This document shows, in pieces, positions 15,868 through 25,767 of a stretch of DNA of 64,000 bases (the stretch's first letter is position 1; each line of letters begins with the position of its first letter). The position numbers and the translations under genes were made by a program. Source of the DNA: VRUE01 sp963780815 (GTDB lineage: Bacteria > Actinomycetota > Thermoleophilia > Solirubrobacterales > 70-9). Under the pieces are notes generated by a model. That model ran no database searches and was not told the origin of the DNA. It saw only the letters and a list, made by a program, of their open reading frames with translations. The stretch is from NCBI GenBank assembly GCA_963780815.1, contig CAWADG010000010.1, positions 1-64,000 on the forward strand, written 5' to 3'.

Positions 15868-15902
15868 CAGCTGCCGGACCGATCTAACAGCTGCCGGACG
15901 GA
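15863..15902. repeat. 20-bp tandem repeat over a stop codon
   Basis: Two copies of TCTAACAGCTGCCGGACSGA (15863-15882, 15883-15902) differing at one position. The first contains the TAA stop of the small membrane protein; each contains the palindrome CAGCTG. Confidence 0.8.
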
Positions 15903-15958
15903 TCGGCGCGCTCTCTCGATCGTCGGCGGTGGCTCCGACGCTGCTGGGTGTCAGCAGT

Positions 15959-17768
15959 TCAGTTCGAGCTCGAGGCAGGCTCGCTAAGGCAGATGTAGGT
16001 ATCGTCGCGACGTACCACAGGACTGCCTCCTGCGGTGACGACCTTGAGGCTTCCATCGCTGGCGAGAACGAAGAGAGGCCTCAATCCGTCGCCGTATTGC
16101 TCCGAGGCTGTCCCTTTCCCCTCCAGCTCGACGATTCGAGCGCCGGCCTCGATGCGTCGGCTGAGCTCCGGGTAAGTGAGATCTTCCGCAAACAGGATGC
16201 GCCCCTCGGCATGCGCGGGGACCGGGGCTCTTGCCTGTTCGCGTGGAGATAGCCGGTAGACGCGGTCCCGGCCCAGCTCCTGGCGCAGCTCGAAGGCGGC
16301 GAGGGCGTTGAAGTCGTCGCTATCGGTCATCACCAGCGCATCGTTTACTTCCTCGAGCTCGGCCTCGAGGCCCTCGACGTCCGCCCCCAGCGGCACCGGC
16401 CTGGCCTCCAAACCAGCCTCGCGAGCGGCCACTCGCTCGTCGTGGCTGCCGGTCCAGATCCGCACGCTGCCGCCGGCCGCCTTCAAAGCCTCTGCGATGC
16501 TCCGCGCCCAGGTATGTCCGCCGACCACCAGGATGACGGGAGCCCCGGCTCCGGCGACACCGAGCAGGCGGGCGACCGGCGTCGCGGTCAGGCCATACAA
16601 GACGACCGTGGCGAAGATCACGACAAAGGCGATCGGAAGAATCTGGTCGGCGCCGGCGACTTCGGCCTCGGTGAGGGACAGCCCGAATGCCGAGGCCGTG
16701 GCTGCCGCGATGATTCCCCGCGGCGCCATTCAGGCGGCAAACGCTCGCTCTCGCGAATCGAGCTCAGATCGCCATGTCCCGACGGCGACCACCAGGGGGC
16801 GGATCAGTACGACCATGATCGCGACCAGCGCCAGCCCCTGCCAGAGTACGTCGCCTACTTGAGACGGGGTCACCGAGGCCGAGATCAGTACGAACAGGAT
16901 CCCGATCAGCAGCTCGACGATAGTTCCCGTGGAACTGGAGAATCCGGGTGATGTCCAGCTGCTCTTGGTGGGCCAGAAACATCCCCATCACAGCCGCGGC
17001 CACGAGGCCGGCATCCTCGCGAAGCAGGTCGGCCCCGACGACCGCCGCCGTGAGCACCATCAGCGCCGCCGCCACGCCCTGTCCGGGAGCAGATTGCTCC
17101 ACCTGTCGGAGGATCAGCCACAGCGCCGTCGCCCCCGCTGCCCCGACCCCGAACCCGATCAGCAGGCTGAAGGCGAGCTCACCCGGCTGAAAGGGGCGGT
17201 CCCCCGCGGCCCCCTGCAGCACCGCTTGGAGCGCGACGACGCCCAGCAGCGCCCCCAGGGGGTCGATCAGCGTTCCCTCCCACTTGAGCACTGACCGAAC
17301 CCGGTCCGAGGGTCTCACGAAGGCGAGCAGCGGCAGCACAACCGTCGGCCCGGAGACGACAAGGATCGCGCCAAGCACCGCCGATACGCCCCAGTTCAGG
17401 CCAAAGATCAGCTTCACCGCGCCCGTCACGCAGGCAAAGGTGAGAAGTGCTCCGACGCTGATCAGCCGCAGGACGACCCGGCGAACGCCGCCCTCGAGCT
17501 CGCGGAGGTTGAGGCGCAGCCCGGCCTCGAACAGGATCAGACCGACGCCGAGCGATACCAGCGGCTGGAAGGTTTCGCCGAACAGCGCTTCGGGGTGCAC
17601 GTCGTCGGTGATCGCGCCGGCGATGAAGCCGACCGGGAGAAGCAGGACGATCGCCGGGATGCGGAAACGCACAGCCACAAGCCGGGATCCGACCGCGAGC
17701 ACGATCACGAGTCCGAGGCCGGTGAGGATGGCGTTCGTCGACAGGGCGCCTGTAGTCGCGGCGGTCAT
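15959..17768 (-). pseudogene. CPA1-type cation/proton antiporter with TrkA domains, disrupted
   Basis: The N-terminal part is a NhaP/CPA1 membrane domain (FRIPAIVLLLPVGFIAG, SGPTVVLPLLAFVRPSDRV, WEGTLIDPLGALLG) and the C-terminal part a cytosolic TrkA-N/TrkA-C pair (VILVVGGHTWARSIAEALKA; a short hydrophobic end domain). The total would be about 600 residues. One extra base near 16925 shifts the frame after LQFHG. A separate TGA near 16733 stands where the conserved membrane motif AAWMAPRG needs TGG. Two independent lesions, one of them a substitution, argue for a real pseudogene. Confidence 0.8.
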
Positions 17769-17867
17769 GACCGGCTAACTGGTGCCCTGCCGAGGGGCGA
17801 GCCCCTTTCGCCACTTGTGGTCATGGCGCCATTCAAACCGTCTCGCGGAGTTTCGCATCACACAAAG

Positions 17868-17911
17868 GGGATGAATCTCACCCGAACGGGATGAGTCCTC
17901 AAGTTCATCCC
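17868..17911. promoter_or_regulatory. Inverted repeat between divergent genes
   Basis: GGGATGAA (17868-17875) and TTCATCCC (17904-17911) form a perfect 8-bp inverted repeat with a further GGGATGAG between them at 17888. It lies between the antiporter (minus) and the A1-B1-A2-B2 operon (plus), a position suitable for an operator. Confidence 0.4.
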
Positions 17912-17956
17912 ATCGGGACGATGTCGTATCAAGAGTCCGAGGCTAAGTTCCGGGCC

Positions 17957-18706
17957 ATGTCCGACCGAGACCGCACATGGCAGCAGTTGGGCGCCGCAAG
18001 CGGGCTGTTTGCGGCCCTGCTCTTCGTCGTGGCCTTCATCATCTTCCTCCATACCGACCCCAGTGGTGGCAATACGCCCCGGCTGCCGAACATCGCCAAC
18101 GCGCAGGCGGCGCCGGCCTTCGTCGCCGATCACCTGAACGGGATCAAAGCGCAGGTGATGCTGAACGGCATCGGGCTCACCCTGTTCCTTTGGTTCCTCG
18201 GAACCCTCCGGGGCGTCCTAGGCGCAGCGGAGGGCGGCCAGGCGAGGGGCTCGGCAATCGCCTCGGGGGGCGCCCTCGTCGGGGTCGCGCTGACGATGGT
18301 CGGCCTCGTGCTCACCGGGACCTCCACCCTCACGACGAGCCTCCCCCAGGCTGAAACCGTCTCGACCCTGTATGCCGCCGCCGCACTCTCCTTTGCTTTC
18401 GGTGGAGCCTCTTTCACCGTCTTCTTCCTCGGCGTCGCCGAGGTCAGCCTCAGAGCGGGGGGCCTGCCGAGATGGCTCGGTTGGCTGGCCGTGCTCGCCG
18501 CCGTCGCGTCGGTCTTCGGCTTCGTTACTCCCTACGCCGAGAGCGGCATATTCAACCCGGCCACCGGTGCACTTGGCTTCTATGCCCACTACGTCGTCTT
18601 CGTGATCTGGCTCCTTCCGGCGAGCGCTGCGCTGACGATCGCGCAGCACCGCCGCAGCCACCTGCCAGCATCCCCGCCGCCGGCCGGTGGGGTGACCGCC
18701 TCGTGA
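17957..18706 (+). CDS. Multi-TM membrane protein A1 of the duplicated operon
   Basis: 249 residues with about six hydrophobic helices and a C-terminal Pro/Arg tail, resembling DUF4386-like integral membrane proteins. The start is set by alignment with its paralogue A2: both begin a few residues before WQQLGAASGL. Open frame exists from 17891, but those residues have no counterpart in A2. The stop TGA overlaps the GTG start of B1 in the sequence GTGA, so A1 and B1 are translationally coupled. Function unknown; being paired twice with a membrane-anchored propeller suggests that the two form a complex. Confidence 0.85.
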   Translation: MSDRDRTWQQLGAASGLFAALLFVVAFIIFLHTDPSGGNTPRLPNIANAQAAPAFVADHLNGIKAQVMLNGIGLTLFLWFLGTLRGVLGAAEGGQARGSAIASGGALVGVALTMVGLVLTGTSTLTTSLPQAETVSTLYAAAALSFAFGGASFTVFFLGVAEVSLRAGGLPRWLGWLAVLAAVASVFGFVTPYAESGIFNPATGALGFYAHYVVFVIWLLPASAALTIAQHRRSHLPASPPPAGGVTAS

Positions 18707-20364
18707 GCCGCGTCTGGCACATCCTCAAGCCCTTTGTGGCCGGAATCGCGGTCCTCGTCGGCCTGCTCGCGCTGATCCTGATCCCCGCCCTCTCGACAAC
18801 AAGCGATGTCGCCTCGCATTTCTCCCCGTTGCAAGGCGCGGCGAGCAATGTGACACCCAGCGAACAGAAGACGCTCGGTCCGCTCCCGGGCGATCTCAGC
18901 CTGTACGCGAAGGAGCAGAGCTGCCAGGAAGGCATCTCCACCCCCGGCTACTTCTCGGCGTTGAACGGAGCCGAGCTCACCGATGCGCAGCGCAGCGGGG
19001 TCTATCCCTGCGCGGACTTCCTCGGCTCAAGTACGGAATCCAACATCGTCTACACCTACAAGGCCGAGGGCTACTACCCAAACGTCTACTACGTCAACAA
19101 CGACGGGCCGAACGGGATGTACGTGGTGGGCGGGGCTCCGCCGGCCAGCACGGGGCGCCCCGCGCCTGGTCCATACGTGGCCCGGATCAACTCGATCACC
19201 GGGCAGCAGCTGTGGCGCACTTACGTTGAGAACCTAAACGTCAACGAAGAGTTCGTTGGGGGCACAAACCTCAACATCCTCGCCAACGGCAGGATCGTCT
19301 TCGCCTGGGACCACAGGATCGCGCTTCTCGACCGCGACACCGGTGCGATTCTCAAGTCGAGAGTCCTGCCAAGCCCGGGGCCAGTAACCCCCAGGTCCAT
19401 CAACTACAAGGAGCTGACCATCGCCCCCGACGGGACGATCATCCTTCGCAGCCAGAACCGACCGGAGAACTGCAACCAGCAGGGCGGCGGTGGGCTCGAG
19501 GCGTGCAACGAAGCAGCAGGGGGTCCCGAACAGAAGCCCTCGGCGATGCTCGCGATCGACCCCGACACACTTAAGGTCTACGACTCGATCGTGTGCCCGG
19601 AAGACTCCGCGACCCCAACGATCATCGCCCCCTACAAGGGCAAGATCGCGATCTACACCGCGATGCTCGAAAAGGCATACCGCTTCTTCTGGAACCCCGC
19701 CACCAAGACCTTCAGCCAGGACAAGTCCTGGGTGGCCAGCTACCTGGCGAAGGGCCAGACAGTGGGCGACGCGCCGACCTACATGGGCAAATGGATCATC
19801 ATCCAGACGAACGGCATCGGCAGCAAGACCAAGGCATCGTCGCTCGCAGCGATCAACGTAGACAACGCCAGCGACGTCAAGACGATCTACCCGTTTGGCC
19901 AGCTCCAGTCGGGGCAGTCCAGCAACGCCCCGCCGAAGCCCGAGGGCGACCTTCAGAACAACATGGTCTACTCGGCCGACGGCGGCATCGGCAAGGTTGC
20001 CGGCATCCATCTCGACCCCCAAACCGGCGAAATGACGACGAAGTGGACGGTCGACGATCGCAGCTTCGAGTTCCAGCCGCTCTACGGGTCGCCGAACAAG
20101 CGCATCCTGGTGACGACCAAGTGGAACCCCGACGCGGCCCTGGGCAACCTCGTCACCGGCAGTTACACCCAACAGGTCGTCTGGCGCGACGCCGCCACCG
20201 GTAAGCCCCTCGCCGAGTCCGACTTCCTGCCGCCGATCGGCTTCAACGGACTGGTCGCGCCCGCCTATGGCGGCCGCTTCGTATATCCAGCCCAGTCCTC
20301 GGGATCGCTGTATTTCCTCCAGCCGATGCCGGCGTCCTCAGAACCGCCAGTTCCGAGCGAATGA
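18703..20364 (+). CDS. Membrane-anchored beta-propeller protein B1
   Basis: 553 residues. A single N-terminal helix (AGIAVLVGLLALILIPAL) anchors an outside domain of about 520 residues with PQQ/quinoprotein-like blades: ARINSITGQQLWRTYVENL, AINVDNASDVKTIYPFG, GIHLDPQTGEMTTKWTV, VWRDAATGKPLAESDF. The GTG start overlaps the A1 stop by 4 bases. No catalytic or PQQ-binding residues can be named with confidence. Several Cys pairs suggest disulfides, as expected outside the cell. The stop overlaps the ATG of A2 (ATGA). Confidence 0.85.
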   Translation: MSRVWHILKPFVAGIAVLVGLLALILIPALSTTSDVASHFSPLQGAASNVTPSEQKTLGPLPGDLSLYAKEQSCQEGISTPGYFSALNGAELTDAQRSGVYPCADFLGSSTESNIVYTYKAEGYYPNVYYVNNDGPNGMYVVGGAPPASTGRPAPGPYVARINSITGQQLWRTYVENLNVNEEFVGGTNLNILANGRIVFAWDHRIALLDRDTGAILKSRVLPSPGPVTPRSINYKELTIAPDGTIILRSQNRPENCNQQGGGGLEACNEAAGGPEQKPSAMLAIDPDTLKVYDSIVCPEDSATPTIIAPYKGKIAIYTAMLEKAYRFFWNPATKTFSQDKSWVASYLAKGQTVGDAPTYMGKWIIIQTNGIGSKTKASSLAAINVDNASDVKTIYPFGQLQSGQSSNAPPKPEGDLQNNMVYSADGGIGKVAGIHLDPQTGEMTTKWTVDDRSFEFQPLYGSPNKRILVTTKWNPDAALGNLVTGSYTQQVVWRDAATGKPLAESDFLPPIGFNGLVAPAYGGRFVYPAQSSGSLYFLQPMPASSEPPVPSE

Positions 20365-21116
20365 GCACGATGAGGGAGAAGGACAGCAGCTGGCAGCAGC
20401 TGGGCGCCGCGAGCGGGCTGCTCGCCACGCTCCTGTTCCTGGTTGCCTTCGTCATCTTCCTGGGTACCAGTCCTGGCGGGGATCCGGCGCTGCCCAATAT
20501 CAGCCACGCCGACACCGCGTCGTCCTACCTGGCCGCCAACCTGAGCGCGATCCGCGTGGTGGTGCTTCTCGACGACCTCGGGATCGCGCTCTTCCTTTGG
20601 TTCTTGGCGAGCCTGTGGAGGACGCTGCGCCAAGCCGAGGGCGAGCCCGGCCGTGGCTCGATGGTGGCGGTCATCGGCGCAGCCGCCGGCTCGGTCCTGG
20701 TGCTGGCGGGCCTGGCGCTGATCGCAGCCGCCGGACTCAGCACCAGCCCGGCCCAGGCCGAAAGCGTCGGCACTCTCTACACGGCTTCCTCGCTGCTGAT
20801 CACCCTCGGCGGCGGGCTGTCCTCGCTCTTCTTCTTCGGGGCGGGGAAGGTGATCCTGCAGACCGGAGTGCTCGGCCGCTGGCTGGGGGTGCTCGCCGTC
20901 GTCGCCGCGCTGCTTTCGGTGTGCGGCTTCATGACGCCGTTCTTCGCGGCCAACGTCCTCAACGCAGGGACCGGCGCGCTCGGACGCTGGGCGCCCAGCG
21001 TCGCCTTCGTGGTCTGGCTCGGGCTCGCCAGCGCCACGATGACGCTGGCCCAGCGCCGGGCTTCGCGTCTCCCGCTCGCAAATCCCCCGCCCCCTCGTCC
21101 GGAGGCGGTCTCGTGA
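20361..21116 (+). CDS. Multi-TM membrane protein A2 of the duplicated operon
   Basis: 251 residues, a paralogue of A1 along its whole length (WQQLGAASGLLATLLFLVAFVIFLG against WQQLGAASGLFAALLFVVAF in A1; QAESVGTLYTASSL against QAETVSTLYAAAAL). Six hydrophobic helices. It starts at ATG within the B1 stop (ATGA) and ends within the GTG of B2 (GTGA). The divergence from A1 shows that the duplication is old and both copies have been kept. Confidence 0.87.
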   Translation: MSTMREKDSSWQQLGAASGLLATLLFLVAFVIFLGTSPGGDPALPNISHADTASSYLAANLSAIRVVVLLDDLGIALFLWFLASLWRTLRQAEGEPGRGSMVAVIGAAAGSVLVLAGLALIAAAGLSTSPAQAESVGTLYTASSLLITLGGGLSSLFFFGAGKVILQTGVLGRWLGVLAVVAALLSVCGFMTPFFAANVLNAGTGALGRWAPSVAFVVWLGLASATMTLAQRRASRLPLANPPPPRPEAVS

Positions 21117-22768
21117 GACACGCCCTTCACATCGTCTGGCGGGTCGTCAAGCCACTCGGCGCGCTGGCCCTGGCGTTGATCCTCCTGCTTATCGTCATCC
21201 TGATTCCCACTCTGGGCGGAAGCACCGGCTCGGTGAAGACGAACCTGAACGGGGTGGTGCTGACCGCGGCGTCCACCACGGGGCCGCTCACCGGCGATCA
21301 GTCATTGTTCAACAAGGAAACGAAATGCGTCGAGGAGTGGGCGAAGGATCCTTCACACAACTACGTCGGCTACTGGCCGGCGATCGGCGCGCCCGAGCAC
21401 ACCGACAACGTCAGGAGCGGCCTGATGCCCTGCGCGAGCTTCACCGGGGCCTTCAACGGTCCCAATGAAGTCTTCCAGTACAAATCGGAAACCACCTATC
21501 CCGGTGGCATCGGCCTGGTCGTCTTCGATGGGCCCAACGCTGGCTATCTCTGGGCCGGCGGGGTCGTTCCGGGCTCCGGTCAGTACGTCTCGCGTTTTAA
21601 TCCCTCGACCGGCAAGGAGGTCTGGCGCACCTACCTGTCAAACGTAAACGTCTCCGGTCAGTGGCTCGCCCTCGGCAGCCTCGCGATCATCAAGGATGGA
21701 ACGCTTGTCGCAGCCGCTGGCCACACTTTCTGGAAGCTGAGCCGCAGCGATGGCGCGATCCTCGCGTCCCGGGCACAGCCGATCGAGGGAACACCGGCGA
21801 TCGACCACAACTTCGACGGCATGGTGGTGGCGCCGGACAGCCAGGGCACCCTGTTGATCAAGTCCCAGACCCGATCGGTCGGCTGTCCGACCCAGACCAA
21901 CAACGCAATGAGTTCGTGCCCGGCCGAATACGGCGCCGCGCCGAAGAGTAACTTCGTCGCCGTCGACCCCAACAGCCTGAAGAACCTCGACTCGATCCAG
22001 ATCGACCAGAACGTGACCGCCCGCACCGTCGCCGTCAAGCACAGCGGCAAGATCTATATGTATGGGAACGGCGCCAAGAGCCTGGTCCGGGTGATCTGGA
22101 ATCCAGCCACCCAGAAGCTGACCCAGGACAGCTCCTGGGAGCCGAAGGTGATTCTGCCCGGGCAGACAGGCGGCGCCTCACCGGTGGTGATGGGCAACTG
22201 GGTGATCGCCGACAGCAATGCCAACCCATCCACGGAAACGCCGCAGTGCATCTTCGCCGTCAATCAGGACAACCCCGAAGACGTCCACAGCATCTGCCCC
22301 TGGGGCAAGTCCTTCCCGGTCAAGTCGGGCGCCACCACGAGCGAGACCCCCGCCGCGCCCGGCATCGACCCCGAGAAGAGCCTGATCTTCGTCGACGACT
22401 ACTTCCTCAAGGGCGTCTACGCGATCCACCTCGACCAGCAGACGGGCGAGATGAAGGTGAAGTGGAGCCGTCCCGACTGGTGGTCGAGCGATTACTTCAC
22501 GATGGTCGGCCCGAAGGACGAACGCGTTCTGGTCAGCCAGAACATCAATCCGGAAACGACCACCGCCAACATCGCGACCGGTTTCCAGTACACCGAGAGC
22601 GTGTTGTGGGTGAACGAGGACACAGGCAAGACGATCGCCGAATCCGAAGAGAACCCCTCGACGGCGGTGGGAAGCCTGATCAACCCGGGCTACGGCGGCC
22701 GCTTCTACACGATGGGCAACGACGGCTCGCTGTTCATCTATCAGGTACAGCCGAAGTCCTCGGAATAG
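21113..22768 (+). CDS. Membrane-anchored beta-propeller protein B2
   Basis: 551 residues, the paralogue of B1. An N-terminal helix (ALALALILLLIVILIPTL) is followed by propeller blades (RFNPSTGKEVWRTYLSNVNV, KLSRSDGAILASRAQP, AIHLDQQTGEMKVKWS, VLWVNEDTGKTIAESEE) and a C-terminus YGGRFYTMGNDGSLFIYQ that matches YGGRFVYPAQSSGSLYFLQ of B1. The start overlaps the A2 stop by 4 bases. It is the last gene of the four-gene unit. Cell-surface location is inferred from the anchor; ligand unknown. Confidence 0.87.
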   Translation: MRHALHIVWRVVKPLGALALALILLLIVILIPTLGGSTGSVKTNLNGVVLTAASTTGPLTGDQSLFNKETKCVEEWAKDPSHNYVGYWPAIGAPEHTDNVRSGLMPCASFTGAFNGPNEVFQYKSETTYPGGIGLVVFDGPNAGYLWAGGVVPGSGQYVSRFNPSTGKEVWRTYLSNVNVSGQWLALGSLAIIKDGTLVAAAGHTFWKLSRSDGAILASRAQPIEGTPAIDHNFDGMVVAPDSQGTLLIKSQTRSVGCPTQTNNAMSSCPAEYGAAPKSNFVAVDPNSLKNLDSIQIDQNVTARTVAVKHSGKIYMYGNGAKSLVRVIWNPATQKLTQDSSWEPKVILPGQTGGASPVVMGNWVIADSNANPSTETPQCIFAVNQDNPEDVHSICPWGKSFPVKSGATTSETPAAPGIDPEKSLIFVDDYFLKGVYAIHLDQQTGEMKVKWSRPDWWSSDYFTMVGPKDERVLVSQNINPETTTANIATGFQYTESVLWVNEDTGKTIAESEENPSTAVGSLINPGYGGRFYTMGNDGSLFIYQVQPKSSE

Positions 22769-23007
22769 CCAAGGCGACTGCGGCCCGCATTGGGCCGACT
22801 CTCCCCATCGTCGATCGCTCAGTCGTCGGTTCGCTCGCCCTCTGAGCCTGAGCGGACGCCGCTGAGGGCCCAGGATCCACAGGCCCGCGCGGTGGAGCGG
22901 GCGCGCCGATCTCGGTTGCCGGCCCAGCGAGAGCGAAAGGCGGTCAGCCGACGCAGGGTGCGACGTCCGACACGACGAGGAATGCGGGACCTGGCCGAGC
23001 GACAGCA

Positions 23008-23364
23008 TCAATCCCGGTCGTCCTCCGGGTTCTCCAGAGCCGCCTCGACGTCGTAGCCGAGCGCCAGCGCCAGCTCGGGCGCCGCGGACACGACTCGTGC
23101 CAGGCCAACGGTGGGGGCGACGGCGATCACCGTCCCGACCACCTCGTCGATGCTCGCGCCGGCGGCCAAGGCGGCATCGACGCTCGACTGATAGGAGCTC
23201 GGCGCCGCGTCGACGGCGAGCATCGCGGCAAGGCGGACGAGGGCGTGGGTCTTCGGGTCGAGCCGGCACATCTCCGCAGAGTCGAGCTCCATGCCAAGCA
23301 CCGAGCGCACGAAACGCTCGTCGTTGATCGCCAGGCTGCGAAGCCTCTCCTCGTACTCGCTCAT
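23008..23364 (-). CDS. Carboxymuconolactone-decarboxylase-like protein
   Basis: 118 residues with the all-helical CMD/AhpD fold pattern (DPKTHALVRLAAMLAVDA, DAALAAGASIDEVVGTVIAVAPTVGLARVV). The AhpD-type catalytic CxxC is absent: the place is occupied by SSYQSSV. Members without it include real gamma-carboxymuconolactone decarboxylases and many proteins of unknown role. It lies 110 bases downstream of the LuxR regulator end, in the same direction. Confidence 0.8.
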   Translation of the reverse strand: MSEYEERLRSLAINDERFVRSVLGMELDSAEMCRLDPKTHALVRLAAMLAVDAAPSSYQSSVDAALAAGASIDEVVGTVIAVAPTVGLARVVSAAPELALALGYDVEAALENPEDDRD

Positions 23365-23474
23365 TTCCGCGGCTCGGACGACGGGTAGAGATCCACGTCA
23401 CTATCAAACAGCGCCGGCGCCGCACGGTCATCCCCCCGATGGCATGAAAAGGGCTGTCGCCCGGACAGGGATCC

Positions 23475-25735
23475 TCAGAGCAACCCGAGTTCGCGGGCAC
23501 GCTCGACCGCCGCGTTGCGCGAGGTGACGTCGAGCTTGCGGTAGACGGAGATCGCCTGCGACTTCACCGTATGGCGGGAGAGATAGAGGCGCTCGCCGAT
23601 TTCACGGAAGGTGAGGTGGGTGGCGAGGAGCGGGAGGAGGCGCAACTCGGCGGTCGTCAACGTCGAGGCGCCCGGCGCTCTCACCTCGGCCGAGTCGAGC
23701 TGGGAGCGAAGCTCGTCGGCCTGCGCAGCAAGGGTCCCGAAGTCAGAGCCCCGTCGCGACAGGGCGCCCGCCTCGCGCAGCAGGGTTCGGGCCCCGGCAA
23801 CGTCGGCACGGGCCGCGTAGGCACGCGCGAGCTCAAGACGGACCTGGATCGAATACGGGGCGAAGATGTGGGTGAGCTGGGGCCGCATCCGCTGCGCCTT
23901 GGCGAGGAGCTCATCCGCGTGCGATTGCTCGTTGCGGTGGATCGCGACCCGCGCTGAAGCAGCGTAGACAGATGCGTTCGGCGGATAGTCCTCCATCTTC
24001 GCCCTGCGCATGATTCCCCTTGCCTCCTCGGTGCGGATTTCGGCCTCGTGCCAGTCGCCGCGTTCGATCGCGAGAAACGCCTGCTCGGCCAAGGCCATGG
24101 AGGCCGCGTTCCAAGCCCCGGTGGTGGCGGCCGTCTCCACGATGTCTCCGAACAGATCATCGGCGGCGTCGTCTTCGCCGGCGAAACGGTGGGCGAGTGC
24201 GAGCAGGAACGCCGCGGTGGGCCAGTGCGGGCTGGCGCGGCCGAAGCCCTCTACGGCATGTTGCGCATCAGCCTGCATACTCGCAATGCCGTGCTGGCAC
24301 TGGGATGCGCGGAGCAGTGCGAGCCACGGCTCGACCAGCGCTCGTTCACTCTCGCTCGCCAGATCTGTGACCCCGCGCTGAGCCCAGTCCGCCCAACGTT
24401 CAGCTGAAGCCGGTTGGCCGCGGATCGCGCTGTACCAGGCGCCGAGCGCGGCGATCAGCGGGGAGTCGCTCCAGCCCTCCGTGCTCCTCCAGCCACTCGA
24501 GCCAGCGCTCAACCGTCACCGCGCGGCCGCGCTGGTACATGGACTGGCCGTGGGCGGTGACAAGAGCTGCGACACGCTCGACATCTTCCGCGGCCTGTGC
24601 GTAGCTGACCGCTACCTCCGGTTCGCCGTTTTCCTCACACCAATCGGCGGCTCGAGTGAGGAGCTTTGGGGCGGACCCGGATTCCGTTCGCTCGAGCTCG
24701 GCCAGCAGCAGCTCGCGGAAGAGATGGTGATAGCGGTACCACTGTCCGTTGCGGTCCAAAGCGACCACGAACAGGTTGGAGCGCTCGAGCGAATCGAGGA
24801 TGTCGGCGGACCCCTCCGAGCCGAGCACGGCGTCGCAGAGCGGGCCGCACATACGGTCGAGAACCGCGGTACGCGTCAAGAAGCGGAGTTCGTCTGCCGG
24901 AAGGCCGGGGAGTAGCTCAGAGCGCAGATAGTCGGCGACGAAGCGGTCATCGCCCCGAAAGGTCGTGGCGTCTTTCAGCCGGGTCTTCTCCGCCGCGGCG
25001 GGTCGCGAGCGCGGCGAGGTACAAACCGGCGGGCCAGCCCTCGGTCCGCTCGACGAGCTCGGCCAGTTCAGCGTCGGAGACCTCCACATCTGCCGCGCCC
25101 AGAAGTTCGCCTGCCTGGGTCCCTCTCATCCGCAACTCGTCCGGCCCGATCTCGTGCAGGAGGCCGCGCGCCCGCAGCGCCGCCAGCCGACCTCGCGAAC
25201 CGGCTCGTCCGCACAGGGCCAGCTGGGAGCCCTCCGGAACCTGGTCGATGAGCGCGTCGATCGCATCGAGGCACTGCGGGTTGGTGACGGAATGAAGGTC
25301 GTCCAGCACCAACACGAACGAGTCCTCCATCTCAGCCAGGGCGGACCCGAGGCGGGGAATGATCGTGGTCTCGATTGAAGCGCCGCGCCCGAGGGCATCA
25401 AAGATGGCGGGGTCAAGCGGGGAGATCCGGTCAAGCGCGGTGGCGATGTAGCGGAGCAGCACGACTGGATCGTTGTCCTGGTCATCGAGGCTGACCCAGC
25501 CGAATGGCCGCTGTGAACGCGATGCCCACTGCGCCAGCAGGGTGGTCTTCCCGTATCCCGGCGGGGCCGCGACAAGGACCACGCGTGGGGCCGCCGGGGC
25601 TTCCAGCGCCTCGAGGAGGGATGTCCTCGGCACGGTATTGGGGTGCAGCTGGGGCGGGCGAAGCTTCGACTCCAGGAGCTCAAATGATGGCCCGGCCTGT
25701 TCCGTGGCGGCGGCGCTGCCGCCTTTGCTCATCAT
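23475..25735 (-). pseudogene. MalT-like LuxR family ATP-binding regulator, frameshifted
   Basis: Three adjoining frames rebuild one protein of about 750 residues. The first has KLRPPQLHPNTVPRTSLLEAL and the Walker A loop APPGYGKTTLLAQW, with VLVLDDLHSV as Walker B; the second carries the winged-helix part (FLTRTAVLDRMCGPLCDAV, WYRYHHLFRELLLAEL); the third holds TPR-like helices and the C-terminal LuxR helix-turn-helix (TFREIGERLYLSRHTVKSQ). Breaks lie near 24965 and 24470. No stop is seen in the corrected frame. The start ATG is at 25735 or 25732, only about 32 bases from the ATG of the divergent hydrolase. Confidence 0.8.
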
Positions 25736-25767
25736 CCCGCTCAGCCTATAGGCAATACGCTCCCCTG

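Noticed and set aside
23008..23364. AhpD-type peroxidase assignment for the CMD-like protein
   Set aside because: The catalytic CxxC is absent.
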